Positions 8,032 to 16,687 of a stretch of 64,000 nucleotides of DNA are shown in pieces. Where the stretch lies: contig NZ_RKQF01000001.1 of the NCBI RefSeq assembly GCF_003814875.1, positions 310,001 to 374,000 on the forward strand, in the 5' to 3' direction. Numbering within the stretch: position 1 is the first letter of the stretch; the number at the start of each line of letters is the position of its first letter. The translations under genes and the position numbers were made by a program. The notes below the pieces were generated by a model. That model was not told where the DNA came from. It searched no databases and was given only the letters and a program-made list of their open reading frames with translations. The DNA is from Streptomyces sp. Ag109_O5-1. GTDB lineage: Bacteria; Actinomycetota; Actinomycetes; Streptomycetales; Streptomycetaceae.

Positions 8032-9357
8032 ATGACCCGATCCGCACGCCCGCTGCCCGCACGGCACCTGCGTCCGCCGATGGGCTGGAACAGCTGGGAC
8101 TGCTACGGCACCACCGTCACCGAGGGGGAGGTCCTCGCCAACGCGGAGTTCATGCGCGAGCACCTGCTGCCGCACGGCTGGGACACGGTGGTCGTCGACA
8201 TCCAGTGGTACGAGCCCACGGCCCGCGCCCACGGCTACAACCCGGACGCACCGCTCGTCCTCGACGACCACGGCCGCCAGCTCCCCGCCCCGAACAGGTT
8301 CCCCTCCGCCGTGGCCGGGGCCGGGTTCGGGCCGCTGGCCGAGCGGGTGCACGGCATGGGCCTGCGGTTCGGGCTGCACATCATGCGGGGCATCCCCCGA
8401 CGGGCCGTGGAGGCGAAACTCCCGGTGTTCGGGACGGATTTCACGGCCGCCGACGTGGCCGACACCGACTCCGTGTGCCCCTGGAACTCCGACAACTACG
8501 GCCTGAACCACGACCACCCCGGCGCCCAGGCCTACTACGACGCACAGGTCGCCCAGTTCGCGGACTGGGGCGTCGACTTCGTCAAGGCCGACGACATGCT
8601 CTTCCCGTACCACGAGCGGGAGATCGCCGCCTACGCACGGGCCATCGAGCACAGCGGACGGCCCATCGAGCTCAGCCTCTCCCCCGGCACGGACATGTCG
8701 GTGGCCCGCCTGGACCATCTGCGGGAGCACGCCACCATGTGGCGGGTGTGCGACGACCTGTGGGACCGGTGGGAGGACGTCGAGGCGCAGTTCGCGCGCA
8801 TGGCCCGCTGGGCACCCTGGCAGGGCGCAGTATCGACATGCGGCTCCGCCGCGTGTGGCTGGGCGGACGCCGACATGCTGCCGCTGGGCCGCATCGGTAT
8901 CCGTGCGGAGCGCGGCGAGGACCGTCACTCCCGTCTCACCCGCCCCGAGCAGGTCAGCCTGCTCACCCTCTGGCTGATCTCCCGCTCGCCACTGATGATG
9001 GGCGGCGACCTGCCCACCAGTCCGCCCGAGACCATCGAACTGCTCACCAACGACGAGGCGCTCGACGTCCTGTGGCACAGCACCGGCAACCGGGAGGTGC
9101 TGCGGGAGCGGGACCTGGTGCTGTGGACCGCCGGGGACTCCGACGGGCGCACCCGGTACGCGGCCGTGTTCTCGCTGGCGGGCGAAGAGCGCCGGTTCGA
9201 GGTGCCGCTGGGGTCGATCGGGGCCGGACCCGGCGACCGGATACGGGAGGTCTGGACCCGCACCGACACCGCCCACGACGGCCGCCGGCTGGTGGCCGAG
9301 CTGCCCGCCCATGGTGCCGCCCTCTATCGTCTTGGCGAGGACGGCAGCCGGGAGTGA
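8032..9357 (+). CDS. GH27 alpha-galactosidase or beta-L-arabinopyranosidase
   Basis: A 441-residue protein with the GH27 N-terminal motif PPMGWNSWDCYG. The catalytic nucleophile is D187 (VDFVKADDM), and the acid/base is D241 (WRVCDDLWD). The C-terminal domain is a beta-sandwich. It has no signal peptide. GH27 in Streptomyces includes both alpha-galactosidases and beta-L-arabinopyranosidases. Co-transcription with a GH51 arabinofuranosidase makes an arabinopyranosyl or arabinogalactan-side-chain substrate attractive, but sequence alone does not decide. It ends in a GTGA overlap with the lacI gene, implying translational coupling. Confidence 0.8.
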   Translation: MTRSARPLPARHLRPPMGWNSWDCYGTTVTEGEVLANAEFMREHLLPHGWDTVVVDIQWYEPTARAHGYNPDAPLVLDDHGRQLPAPNRFPSAVAGAGFGPLAERVHGMGLRFGLHIMRGIPRRAVEAKLPVFGTDFTAADVADTDSVCPWNSDNYGLNHDHPGAQAYYDAQVAQFADWGVDFVKADDMLFPYHEREIAAYARAIEHSGRPIELSLSPGTDMSVARLDHLREHATMWRVCDDLWDRWEDVEAQFARMARWAPWQGAVSTCGSAACGWADADMLPLGRIGIRAERGEDRHSRLTRPEQVSLLTLWLISRSPLMMGGDLPTSPPETIELLTNDEALDVLWHSTGNREVLRERDLVLWTAGDSDGRTRYAAVFSLAGEERRFEVPLGSIGAGPGDRIREVWTRTDTAHDGRRLVAELPAHGAALYRLGEDGSRE

Positions 9358-10367
9358 GTGTGACGACGATCCAGGACGTGGCGAGGGCGGCGGGAGTCTC
9401 GGCGATGACCGTCTCCAATGTGATCAACGGCCATCCCAACGTCCGCCCGGCCACCCGGGACCGCGTCCTGGAGGCGATGACCCGGCTCGACTACCGGGTC
9501 AACGTCGCCGCCCGCAATCTGCGCAAGGGCCGCACCGGGACGATCGGCCTGGCCGTCCCGGAGATCAACCGCCCGTACTACGGCCGGCTGGCCGCCTCGA
9601 TCATCGCGGCCGCCGACCGGCACGGCCTGCGGGTCAGCATCGAGCAGACCGGGGCCCGCCGGGAGAGCGAGCTGGCGGCCCTCGCTCTGTCCCGCAACCG
9701 GCTCTACGACGGCCTCATCCTCAGCACGGTCGGGATGGGCCCGGCGGACGTCCAGGCGCTGGAGGTCGACCATCCGGTGGTGATCCTGGGCGAGCGGATC
9801 TTCGGCGGCCCCGTCGACCATGTCGCCATGCCGAACGAGGCCGCCTCCGAGGCGGCGACACGCCATCTCGTCGAGCGGGGCTGCCGGCGGATCGCCATCG
9901 TGTGCGGACGGCTGGGCGGCGAGGTCGATGTGTCGAGCCTGCGGCACGCCGGGTATCTGCGGGCGCTCACGGAGGCGGGGCTGGCGGCGGATCCGGAACT
10001 GGTGGTGACCGTCGAGTCGCTCACCATGCAGGATGCCGCCCGCCGGCTCCGGGAGCGGCTGGCGGACGGGCTGCTCCTCGACGGGGCGTTCTGTGTGACG
10101 GACACGGTGGCCATGGGCGTACTGCGCGCCCTCGCCGACGCCGGGGTCCGGGTGCCGGAGCAGGTCAGGGTGATCGGCTTCGACAATGTCGACGAGAGCG
10201 CGTACCTCGTGCCCTCGCTGTCCACCGTCGACCCGGACCACGACCTGATGGCCGAGCGCGCGGTCGCCCTGCTGGCGTCACGTATCGACCGGGCCGGGTC
10301 CGGGCCGGAGCGGGAGGAGTTCGCCGGTCCCTTCCGCCTGGTGGTGCGGGAGTCGACGGGCGGCTGA
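9354..10367 (+). CDS. LacI-family transcriptional regulator of the arabinoside operon
   Basis: A 337-residue regulator. The HTH is at residues ~4-25 (TIQDVARAAGVSAMTVSNVI), followed by the hinge helix (NVAARNLRKG). The periplasmic-binding-like effector domain extends to about 330 and contains VIGFDNVDESAYLVPSLSTV. The start is taken as GTG at 9354, overlapping the GH27 stop; a second GTG at 9360 is equally possible. As the last gene of the operon, it most likely represses the promoter upstream of GH51 through the palindrome at 6424-6439 and responds to an arabinose- or galactose-type sugar. Confidence 0.85.
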   Translation: MSVTTIQDVARAAGVSAMTVSNVINGHPNVRPATRDRVLEAMTRLDYRVNVAARNLRKGRTGTIGLAVPEINRPYYGRLAASIIAAADRHGLRVSIEQTGARRESELAALALSRNRLYDGLILSTVGMGPADVQALEVDHPVVILGERIFGGPVDHVAMPNEAASEAATRHLVERGCRRIAIVCGRLGGEVDVSSLRHAGYLRALTEAGLAADPELVVTVESLTMQDAARRLRERLADGLLLDGAFCVTDTVAMGVLRALADAGVRVPEQVRVIGFDNVDESAYLVPSLSTVDPDHDLMAERAVALLASRIDRAGSGPEREEFAGPFRLVVRESTGG

Positions 10368-10375
10368 ACCGCCCG
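10357..10375 (+). terminator. possible short terminator at the end of the lacI operon
   Basis: A 7-bp GC stem (CGGGCGG / CCGCCCG) with a 5-base loop overlaps the lacI stop codon. It is short, with no T-run, so it is only a weak candidate. Confidence 0.35.
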
Positions 10376-10600
10376 GCCGCCCTTGATCACGCGGTCCGGG
10401 CAGGGCAGCCGGGTGACGTCCTCGAAGGCCACGGGGCGGTCGCCGAGCACCTCGTCGAGTTCGGCGAGGACCCAAGACAGGACGGACGCCGTGGTCCCGG
10501 TGCCGCCACGGCCGGCGTGAGGATCTCGGAGCAGATCTGGTCCTCGGTCAGCGGCTGCCCCGTCGACTCGTCGGTGGCGGCCATCAGCATGGAGAGCATG
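10376..10600 (-). pseudogene. cytochrome P450 relic (I-helix fragment with frameshift and internal deletion)
   Basis: On the reverse strand from about 10599 one frame reads MLSMLMAATDESTGQPLTED then QICSEILTPAV, which is the P450 segment leading into the oxygen-binding I-helix. A second frame then continues GTGTTASVLSW and ELDEVLGDRPVAFEDVTRLP, the end of the I-helix and the following J-K region. The part between SVLSW and AELDEVLGD is shortened, and there is no heme-cysteine domain or N-terminus. This is a dead fragment of a CYP gene about 75 residues long, with no intact counterpart beside it. Confidence 0.7.
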
Positions 10601-10725
10601 TCCCCGGTGCCGTGGCGCCCTGATACGGGGGGGAGGCGCCAAGGCGATCATGACCTCGCTCATGGCTGCCCACCCCCGGCCGTGGCTCAATCTGTACCGT
10701 CCGACACGCGATCATGCGTTCGATA

Positions 10726-11430
10726 TCAGACGAGGTGGCCGAAGACCACCAGATTCTCCGTGTAGTCCTTGACGTCGTGGTCGTAGTCGCCGGCGCAGGT
10801 GATCAGGCGCACCTCGGGGCGGCGGGTGTCCGCGTAGACGCGTTCGCTGGGGAAGTCGTCCTTGGCGAAGGTGTCGGCGTCGTCGACCACGAAGTCCGCC
10901 TTCGTGCCGTCGGCCCGGTCCACCGTGAACCGGTCGCCGCGCCCGAGTTCGTCCAGCCGGGCGAAGACGGCCGCCGAGATCTTGGTGTCGACGTGCCCGG
11001 CGATGATCGCGGTGCCCGCCTCTCCGGGCGAGACGCCCCTGGAGTACCAGCCGACGAGGTTGATGTCGTCGGCCGGTGGGGGCTGGAGCTGACCCGAGGA
11101 GCCGATGGTGAGGGTGGTGAAGGGGGCGTCGACGGAGATCTTCGGGATGATCAGACGGGTCGGTGTGGACCGGGGCAGCGCCTCGCCGGTCCGGCGCGGA
11201 TCGGCCGAGGGGGCGGCGTCGGCGCTCTCGGCCGGCATGGTGCCCGCGATGTCGGAGGCCTTGCCGTGTCCGCCGAACAGCGCCATGGCCAGCATCACGA
11301 CGGCCACGCCCCACACGGGCAGCAGTCCGCCGCGTTGGGGACCGTTCGGGTCATCGGGATTCGGGGCCTGCGTATTCGGGTCTTCCGTATTCGGTTCGTC
11401 GGAGTTCAGGGACGAGGCGCCAGCTGCCAT
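10726..11430 (-). CDS. class F-type sortase
   Basis: A 234-residue protein. An N-terminal polar stretch (about 35 residues, rich in Asn/Pro/Asp) is followed by one membrane anchor (LLPVWGVAVVMLAMALF) and an extracytoplasmic sortase domain from about 85. The catalytic histidine lies in IIAGHVDTK and the cysteine is C212 in VRLITCAGDYD. Sortases attach surface proteins to peptidoglycan by transpeptidation. The protein encoded directly upstream on the same strand has a signal peptide and a sorting-like tail, and is the obvious partner. Confidence 0.85.
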   Translation of the reverse strand: MAAGASSLNSDEPNTEDPNTQAPNPDDPNGPQRGGLLPVWGVAVVMLAMALFGGHGKASDIAGTMPAESADAAPSADPRRTGEALPRSTPTRLIIPKISVDAPFTTLTIGSSGQLQPPPADDINLVGWYSRGVSPGEAGTAIIAGHVDTKISAAVFARLDELGRGDRFTVDRADGTKADFVVDDADTFAKDDFPSERVYADTRRPEVRLITCAGDYDHDVKDYTENLVVFGHLV

Positions 11431-11540
11431 CGGAGGTCACCTTTCTGGGTCGCGGCAGCGGGTTGGGCGGGAACGGGGGCCGCGGTGCCGTCGACGGCTC
11501 GAACGCCGGCGACGCCGCGGCCCCCGTACGCGTATGCCCA

Positions 11541-12005
11541 TCAGGACACGGGCCCCGGGACTCTCCTGCGCCGCAGCGCGTAGGCGCCGCTGGCCGCTAC
11601 GCCCAGGACGGCCAGCCCGCCGGCCGTGACCCCGGGCGTGGCGAGGCCGCCGCCGCCGGTGTGCATGCCGCCGTGCGGTTTGCCGCTCTCCTCGTCGTCA
11701 CCCCACGAGCTGCTCTTGCCCTGGCTGTCGTCGCCCTGCCCCTTCCCGCCCTGGTCCCCCTTGCCCCCTTGGTCTTGCTTGCCTCCCTGGTCCCCCTTGC
11801 CACCCTGGTCCTCCGACCCCTCGCTGTCGTCGCCCTTGTAGGACTCGGGGTCGAACTTGCTGTCGTCGCTGCTGTAGGAGGAGGAGGAGTCGTCACGGGC
11901 TCCGTCGTCCCAGGTCCCCGCCACCGCGGCCTGGGCGGCGGGGGCGGAGAAGGCGAGGGCGGCCGTGGCGGCCGTCGTCGCCAGGATCATGCGGGCAGAA
12001 CGCAT
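11541..12005 (-). CDS. secreted wall-surface protein with Gly/Gln/Lys/Asp repeats and a sorting-like C-terminus
   Basis: A 154-residue protein. Residues 1-27 are a Sec signal ending in AQA. An acidic Ser/Asp region follows, then degenerate repeats of QGGKGD (about residues 67-95). After that comes HGGMHTGGGGLATPG, a hydrophobic helix (VTAGGLAVLGVAASGAYAL) and a positive RRRR stop-transfer. This is the layout of a cell-wall sorting signal, but no canonical LPxTG or LAxTG is present; LATPG is the closest. It lies 110 bp upstream of the class F-type sortase on the same strand, so it is probably that enzyme's substrate or a membrane-anchored partner. Confidence 0.7.
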   Translation of the reverse strand: MRSARMILATTAATAALAFSAPAAQAAVAGTWDDGARDDSSSSYSSDDSKFDPESYKGDDSEGSEDQGGKGDQGGKQDQGGKGDQGGKGQGDDSQGKSSSWGDDEESGKPHGGMHTGGGGLATPGVTAGGLAVLGVAASGAYALRRRRVPGPVS

Positions 12006-12193
12006 CTCGGTGTCCTTCCGCCGTGGCCGGGCGCCGATACTCCATCAGCTGAAACGACCCGGCCCCGACATGAACCACCGTCAGCCAGCACCACGCCCGG
12101 CACCATTCAGGCCGCCCATCCGGGGTGGCGACACGCCCAACACCGCCCGGCTGGGTCAATCCCGACCGGGGGCGCACCGCCATTCGGGCGGGA

Positions 12194-12233
12194 GCGGGCC
12201 CGTCACCGGCGAGTCGCCGGATGACGGGCCCGC
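12194..12233 (-). terminator. terminator after the GH43-AbfB gene
   Basis: Nested inverted repeats sit just past the stop of the minus-strand GH43-AbfB gene: an outer 12-bp stem (GCGGGCCCGTCA / TGACGGGCCCGC) and an inner 7-bp stem (CCGGCGA / TCGCCGG), separated by one unpaired base. Confidence 0.7.
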
Positions 12234-12240
12234 GGTCGCG

Positions 12241-13629
12241 TCAGTAGCCGACGTAGAACGTGGCGTCGGCCTGGTCCGTGCTGGTGGAGATGGGGTCGAT
12301 GCGCAGCACGTAGTCGGAGTGGCGGATGTAGCGCGTCGGGTAGTTGTACGACCGGAACGACGACCACGAGGAGTCGGCGAGGCCGGCAGTCCGGTAGAAC
12401 GTGGCGTCCTGGGCGAACGACGTCGTGCTGTCGTTCACGTCGAGCTGCAGCTGGTAGTTGTAGTGGCGCAGGTAGCGGGTCGGGTAGTTGACCGACTGGA
12501 AGGACACTCCGCTGCTGTCGGCCAGGCCCGGGACCAGCGTCCACATCCCGTCGGTGTACGGATCGAAGGCGTACTCGTCGATCCGGCCGATGAAGTTGCT
12601 GTGCCGGACGTACCGGGCCGGGTAGTTGTAGGACTTCAGCCGGTTCCAGGCGGGGGTGCCCCACTTGGCGACGAGGTTGTTGTACTCGGTCGAGGTGATC
12701 GGCTGGATGCCGCAGTGCTTGGAGTTCAGCGGCTGGGTGTAGATCTTCTGGTCGAGGGCCGTCCAGGTGCCGGCGGACAGATCACTGGTCTGCCAGGCGT
12801 AGAAGACGCCGTTGGGGTCCCAGGTGTCGCCCCACAGATACCAGGTCGAGCTGGACGTGAGGGACTTGACCAGTTCCGGGGCCTCGGTGCCGTTGTGCGA
12901 GACGGCCGTGCTGAACTGGGTGAAGCTGCCCGGGTCCAGTGAGGTGGACCGGGCGCCGACCAGGGTCGAGTTCTTCTTGAAGTAGAGGTAGTTGACGCCG
13001 TTCACACCGACGGCCAGATCACCGTCGATGACGTCGTAGCCGGGGTCGAAGAAGACCCGGGGGTCGCCGGCGGTGATGAAGTCGCTGGTGTAGTTGATCA
13101 TGATGACGTTGTGACCGCTGGAGTTGACGGCGGAGTAGATGACGCCGTACTCGCCGCGGCCCGCGTCCCAGAACGCCTCCGGTGCCCAGGCGTGGGTGTC
13201 CATGTCGTGCAGCTTCACCCGCCGGTAGCCGGTGAAGGTGCGCAGGTCGGTGGAGTCCCAGACGTGGATGTACTGGCTGACGTAGGTCCAGTCGGTGCCG
13301 TTCAGGTCGGTGGCGAGGACCACGAAGGTGCCGTCCTGCTTGCGCAGGATGAACGGGTCGCGCAGCCCGAGGGAGCCCGCCGTGGGGGTGGCGACGGGAG
13401 CGTTCTGGTTGAGCGGCGTCCACTGGAGGCCGTCGGTGCTGACGGCCAGGTGCAGGCCGTAGTTGGCGGCCAGCATGTCCGGGGACTCGGTGAAGTAGCA
13501 CATCACATAGGCCGAGTTGGTGGCGGCCTGTGCGCTGCCGGCACCGAGGGCGAGGGCGCCGGTGGCGGCGATGGGGACGGTCGCGGCCATGCCGAGGAAG
13601 TGACGGCGCGACAGGGGGGTGCCGTTCAT
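12241..13629 (-). CDS. Tat-secreted GH43-like glycosidase with C-terminal AbfB (CBM42) domain
   Basis: A 462-residue protein. The Tat signal is SRRHFLGMAATVP. The five-bladed propeller domain runs from about 38 to 320, with an aspartate in LRDPFILRK, the block HAWAPEAFWDAGRGEYGV and a glutamate in NGTEAPELVK. The C-terminal ~140 residues are an AbfB arabinose-binding module with three repeats of the form SYNYPxRYxRHxN. The catalytic subfamily is uncertain, but the module points to arabinofuranosyl-decorated polysaccharide outside the cell. It has its own promoter about 60-90 bp upstream. A related GH43-AbfB gene lies at the right end of the window. Confidence 0.82.
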   Translation of the reverse strand: MNGTPLSRRHFLGMAATVPIAATGALALGAGSAQAATNSAYVMCYFTESPDMLAANYGLHLAVSTDGLQWTPLNQNAPVATPTAGSLGLRDPFILRKQDGTFVVLATDLNGTDWTYVSQYIHVWDSTDLRTFTGYRRVKLHDMDTHAWAPEAFWDAGRGEYGVIYSAVNSSGHNVIMINYTSDFITAGDPRVFFDPGYDVIDGDLAVGVNGVNYLYFKKNSTLVGARSTSLDPGSFTQFSTAVSHNGTEAPELVKSLTSSSTWYLWGDTWDPNGVFYAWQTSDLSAGTWTALDQKIYTQPLNSKHCGIQPITSTEYNNLVAKWGTPAWNRLKSYNYPARYVRHSNFIGRIDEYAFDPYTDGMWTLVPGLADSSGVSFQSVNYPTRYLRHYNYQLQLDVNDSTTSFAQDATFYRTAGLADSSWSSFRSYNYPTRYIRHSDYVLRIDPISTSTDQADATFYVGY

Positions 13630-13689
13630 GTGCGCTCCAGACGAGGGGGAATGTCTGGGATTTCGGACACAGTTCGGGAAACCGATCAG

Positions 13690-13718
13690 AAACTAGAGGG
13701 ACGCATGGGGCGCGTCAA
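13690..13718 (-). promoter_or_regulatory. promoter of the GH43-AbfB gene
   Basis: On the reverse strand TTGACG (13718-13713) and TAGTTT (13695-13690) are separated by 17 bases, a good vegetative-type promoter. The leader before the ATG at 13629 contains TTTCCCGAAC and TCCGAAAT elements that could bind a regulator, but no clean palindrome was found. Confidence 0.55.
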
Positions 13719-13737
13719 TCCTTGCGTAACAAGGGAG

Positions 13738-14055
13738 TTACTCGGATTTCCCGTTCTTCACCGGGAGGGTGAGGGTCGCGGGGCTCAGTCCGGGCGCCGT
13801 TGCTGTGAGGGTGATGTGACCTGGCTGTTTGCCGGGGTGCAGGACGGCCAGGGCCCTGCCGTCGTACGACGGGCTCTCCGCGCCGTCGGCGTCGCCCCTC
13901 AGGAAGAGCCAGCTCTCGTCGAAGGACCGGTCGCGCGGAATGTCGCCGCCGCTCGCCGCGGCCTGCGACGGCGGCAGACCGCTCTCCAGCGCCGCCGCCG
14001 CTGCCAGCCCGAGGGCCTGCCGTCGGGTCACCCCACCGCTGCGCTGTCGGCTCAT
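13738..14055 (-). pseudogene. collapsed GH2 beta-galactosidase relic (N-terminus joined in frame to C-terminus)
   Basis: A 105-residue open frame. Residues 1-35 are a Tat-like signal (VTRRQALGLAAAAAL). Residues ~40-65 (DRSFDESWLFLRGDADGAES) match the start of the sugar-binding domain of GH2 enzymes. From about residue 66 the sequence jumps to ALAVLHPGKQPGHITLTATA and a final short beta strand, typical of the Ig-like domain at the extreme C-terminus of the same enzymes. The entire catalytic barrel is missing, although the frame is intact. The start lies 3 bases after the GH127 stop, so the ancestral gene was the second cistron of that operon. Confidence 0.65.
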
Positions 14056-14057
14056 CG

Positions 14058-16553
14058 TCAGCCCATCTCGGCCAGGGCGGTGACCTCAGCCGGCGTCAGG
14101 GTCCTGCCGTAGACGCGGAAGTCGTCGACGGACACCTTGAGGTACGGATCGGCGTACTGGGAGCGGCCGATGTAGTTGGCGCGGATGTGGTTGCCGAAGT
14201 GACGGGGTTCGACGGTGACCGCCGTGTTGCGGCCCGTCTCCCGGCCGTCGACATACAGGACGGCCGTTCCGGCGCCGTAGGTGAGGGCCACATGCACCCA
14301 GCGGTCGTTGGGCAGCGGATCGGCGTCGATGCGCTGCTCGGCTCCGGCGCCGCCCGCGGTGATGGCGTACCGGAGGGTGCCGGCGTCGCTGAGCGGGGTG
14401 AGGAACATGTTGGCGGTGACCCCGGTGCCGAAGTCGAAGACACGGCTCCAGTCGGCCGGCTGTCCGGAGAGGTTGACCCAGGTCGTCACGGAGTAGGCGG
14501 ACGCGCCCGCCAGCAGGTCCTCGGCGAGGGCGACATGGCCGTCGGTACCGTCCAGGGCGACGGCTCCGGCGAGATGGCCCGTGGTCCATGCCGCGCCGCC
14601 GCTCAGGGTCGCGGACCTGCCATTGCCGGTGGCGTCGGACGCGGTGCTGCCAAAGGTCTCGTCGAAGCGGTACCAGGCCGTGAACTCCGGTGGTGCGGGC
14701 GGGGGTTGGCCGGTGAGCCAGTAGACGGTGTAGTGCTGGTGGTGGACCCGGGCGATCGGCAGCAGGGTGACGTTCTCGCCGTCGGCGGTGGCGGTGAAGG
14801 TCAGCGGGGCGGCCGAGGTCTGCCGGAGTGAGTCAGGGTCCAGGCGGGGCAGCCAGGGGTTCGCCGTGTCACCGTATGCGCCGGCCAGGACGACCGGTCC
14901 GTGCAGGACGGCCTTGACGTCGGGGTCGTCGGGGGTGGCCTCGACGGTCGTGCGCATGGGCAGGGAGACCTCGACACGGTCGCCGGTGCGCCAGGTGCGG
15001 TCCAGGGTCAACCAGCATGCGGACGCCGGACGTCGGGCCAGGGTACGGCCGTTGAGCTTCACTCGGGCGCCGGTGGCCCAGCCGGGGATGCGGACCAGGA
15101 GCTGGTGGGTGGCGGATCCGGCGGTGACGGTCAGCACGGTGGTGGAGGCGTCGGGCAGGGCGGTCTCCTGGCGCCAGGTGATGTTCTTCTCGGCCCACTT
15201 CACCTCGGACGGGATGAACAGGTTGACCAGCAGCCGCTGTTCGTCGTGGGTGTAGACGGTGTCGGCGAACTTTGCCTGGGTCTCCATGCCGCTGCCGTGG
15301 TCGCAGGAGAAGTTGTCGTAGTCGGTGGAGTAGGCGTTCGGGTCGGTGCCCATGAAGGAGGGCTGCTGCTTGAAGGAGCCCGGGGCGAGACCGGTGTAGT
15401 AGATGTTGAAGCCGTGCGCGGAGTCCGGGTCCTGTTCGCCGAGCATCTGGTTGAACAGGGTGCGTTCGTAGTGGTCGAGGAGGTCGGTGCGGTCCGGGGT
15501 CTGCAGGTGCAGCAGCCTGGTCAGCTTGAGCATGTTGTAGCTGTTGCAGTTCTCGCAGGTGCTGTTGCTCAACTGGCCCGCGACGACGTCCGGTTCGTGG
15601 AAGGCCTCGCCGTTGCTGTTGCCGCCGATCACATACGAGTGGTGCTCGGTGACGATGCGCCAGAAGTTCTCGGCGATCGTGCGGTAGCGGTCGGCCAGTC
15701 CCTCCTGCCAGAGCCGCATGGCGCCGACCATCTTCGGTATCTGGGTGTTGGCGTGCAGCCCGGCGAGCCGGTCCTCACCGGCCGCGAGGGGGTCGAAGAC
15801 CCGGGCGTGCGTGAAGCGCTCGGCGACCCGCAGCCAGCGGGCGTCGCCGGTGAGGGCGTGCAGGTCGGCGAGCACGTCGTTCATCCCGCCGAACTCCGTC
15901 TCCAGCACCTGCTGCATCTGTGCGTGACTCAGCTTCGCGGTACGCCGGTCGACCCACTCCCCCATGCCCAGCACGACATCCAGGGCCTGTCCGCTGCCGG
16001 CCAGCCGGTGCTGTTCGACCAGTCCCGCCATGATCTTGTGCAGGGTGTAGTACGGCGCCCAGACGCCGGTTCCGGCCTCCAGCCGGTCGAAGAAGGTCTC
16101 GGGGAACGCCGACAGATAGCCCGCCGCGTAGCCGGCGGCGGGTGCCGCGGCCTGGCACTCGGCAAGCGCGGCCACCAGCCGGGCGCCCTTGTCGCGCAGG
16201 GCGGTGTCGCCGGTGTTGGCGTAGGTGAGGGCGAGCCCAGAGAGCAGGTGGCCGGTGGAGTGGCCGCGCAGTTCGACGGTGGGGCCCTCCCAGCCGCCGC
16301 AGGGCTGTGCGGTGCTGGGCAGGCCGGCGTTGAGCCGGAAGGTGTGCAGCAGCCGGTCGATGTCGACGAAGCGCAGATAGGCGGTGTTGCGGCGCTGGTT
16401 GTCCAGGAAGGGGCCGGGCAGCAGCCTGACGGCGGTGAGCGGGAAGGGCCGTACCTGCTCGTTCGGGGCGGCCTGGGCGAGGGCGCCGGCGGGCAGCGTC
16501 AGGGCGGTGGCAGCCGCGGTGAGGAAGGCCCGTCTGCCGAGGGGTGGGGTCAC
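14058..16553 (-). CDS. secreted GH127 (DUF1680) beta-L-arabinofuranosidase with C-terminal LamG-like domain
   Basis: An 831-residue protein starting at GTG 16553 with GGAGGATCTC directly before it. A Tat-like signal (GRRAFLTAAATALTLPAGAL) is followed by the (alpha/alpha)6 barrel, with blocks HKIMAGLVEQHRLAG, GGNSNGEAFHEPDVV and TCENCNSYNMLKLTR. The last carries the Cys-x-x-Cys pair tied to zinc and catalysis in GH127. From about 640 a LamG/concanavalin-like module (WYRFDETFGSTASDATGNGR) completes the protein. The family releases beta-L-arabinofuranose from plant glycoproteins and arabinans. It is followed immediately by the collapsed GH2 gene. Confidence 0.88.
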   Translation of the reverse strand: MTPPLGRRAFLTAAATALTLPAGALAQAAPNEQVRPFPLTAVRLLPGPFLDNQRRNTAYLRFVDIDRLLHTFRLNAGLPSTAQPCGGWEGPTVELRGHSTGHLLSGLALTYANTGDTALRDKGARLVAALAECQAAAPAAGYAAGYLSAFPETFFDRLEAGTGVWAPYYTLHKIMAGLVEQHRLAGSGQALDVVLGMGEWVDRRTAKLSHAQMQQVLETEFGGMNDVLADLHALTGDARWLRVAERFTHARVFDPLAAGEDRLAGLHANTQIPKMVGAMRLWQEGLADRYRTIAENFWRIVTEHHSYVIGGNSNGEAFHEPDVVAGQLSNSTCENCNSYNMLKLTRLLHLQTPDRTDLLDHYERTLFNQMLGEQDPDSAHGFNIYYTGLAPGSFKQQPSFMGTDPNAYSTDYDNFSCDHGSGMETQAKFADTVYTHDEQRLLVNLFIPSEVKWAEKNITWRQETALPDASTTVLTVTAGSATHQLLVRIPGWATGARVKLNGRTLARRPASACWLTLDRTWRTGDRVEVSLPMRTTVEATPDDPDVKAVLHGPVVLAGAYGDTANPWLPRLDPDSLRQTSAAPLTFTATADGENVTLLPIARVHHQHYTVYWLTGQPPPAPPEFTAWYRFDETFGSTASDATGNGRSATLSGGAAWTTGHLAGAVALDGTDGHVALAEDLLAGASAYSVTTWVNLSGQPADWSRVFDFGTGVTANMFLTPLSDAGTLRYAITAGGAGAEQRIDADPLPNDRWVHVALTYGAGTAVLYVDGRETGRNTAVTVEPRHFGNHIRANYIGRSQYADPYLKVSVDDFRVYGRTLTPAEVTALAEMG

Positions 16554-16617
16554 GAGATCCTCCGCATGTCGAGGGCGTGGGGCGAGGGAGTCCCGTTCCC
16601 TGCCCCACAGGCTGTCG

Positions 16618-16687
16618 TTCGAGATATCGAAAGCGGTGCGACATGCTGTGCGGAGTTCTACGGTATTTGACGGACCAGTGATGTCAA
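16618..16687 (-). promoter_or_regulatory. promoter and operator of the GH127 gene
   Basis: On the reverse strand TTGACA (16687-16682) and TACCGT (16665-16660) are spaced by 16 bases. About 30 bases downstream of the -10 lies a dyad with TTCGA / TCGAA arms around GATA (TTCGAGATATCGAA, 16618-16631), positioned to block elongation or clearance. The -35/-10 region itself contains a second dyad, TTGAC-N12-GTCAA. The regulator is not encoded next to this gene. The LacI protein of the GH51 operon is a candidate, but its own operator core differs. Confidence 0.5.

Noticed and set aside
11541..12005. Canonical LPxTG sorting motif in the surface protein
   Set aside because: No LPxTG or LAxTG is present near the hydrophobic tail. 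Only LATPG is seen, so the substrate role is left as an inference.
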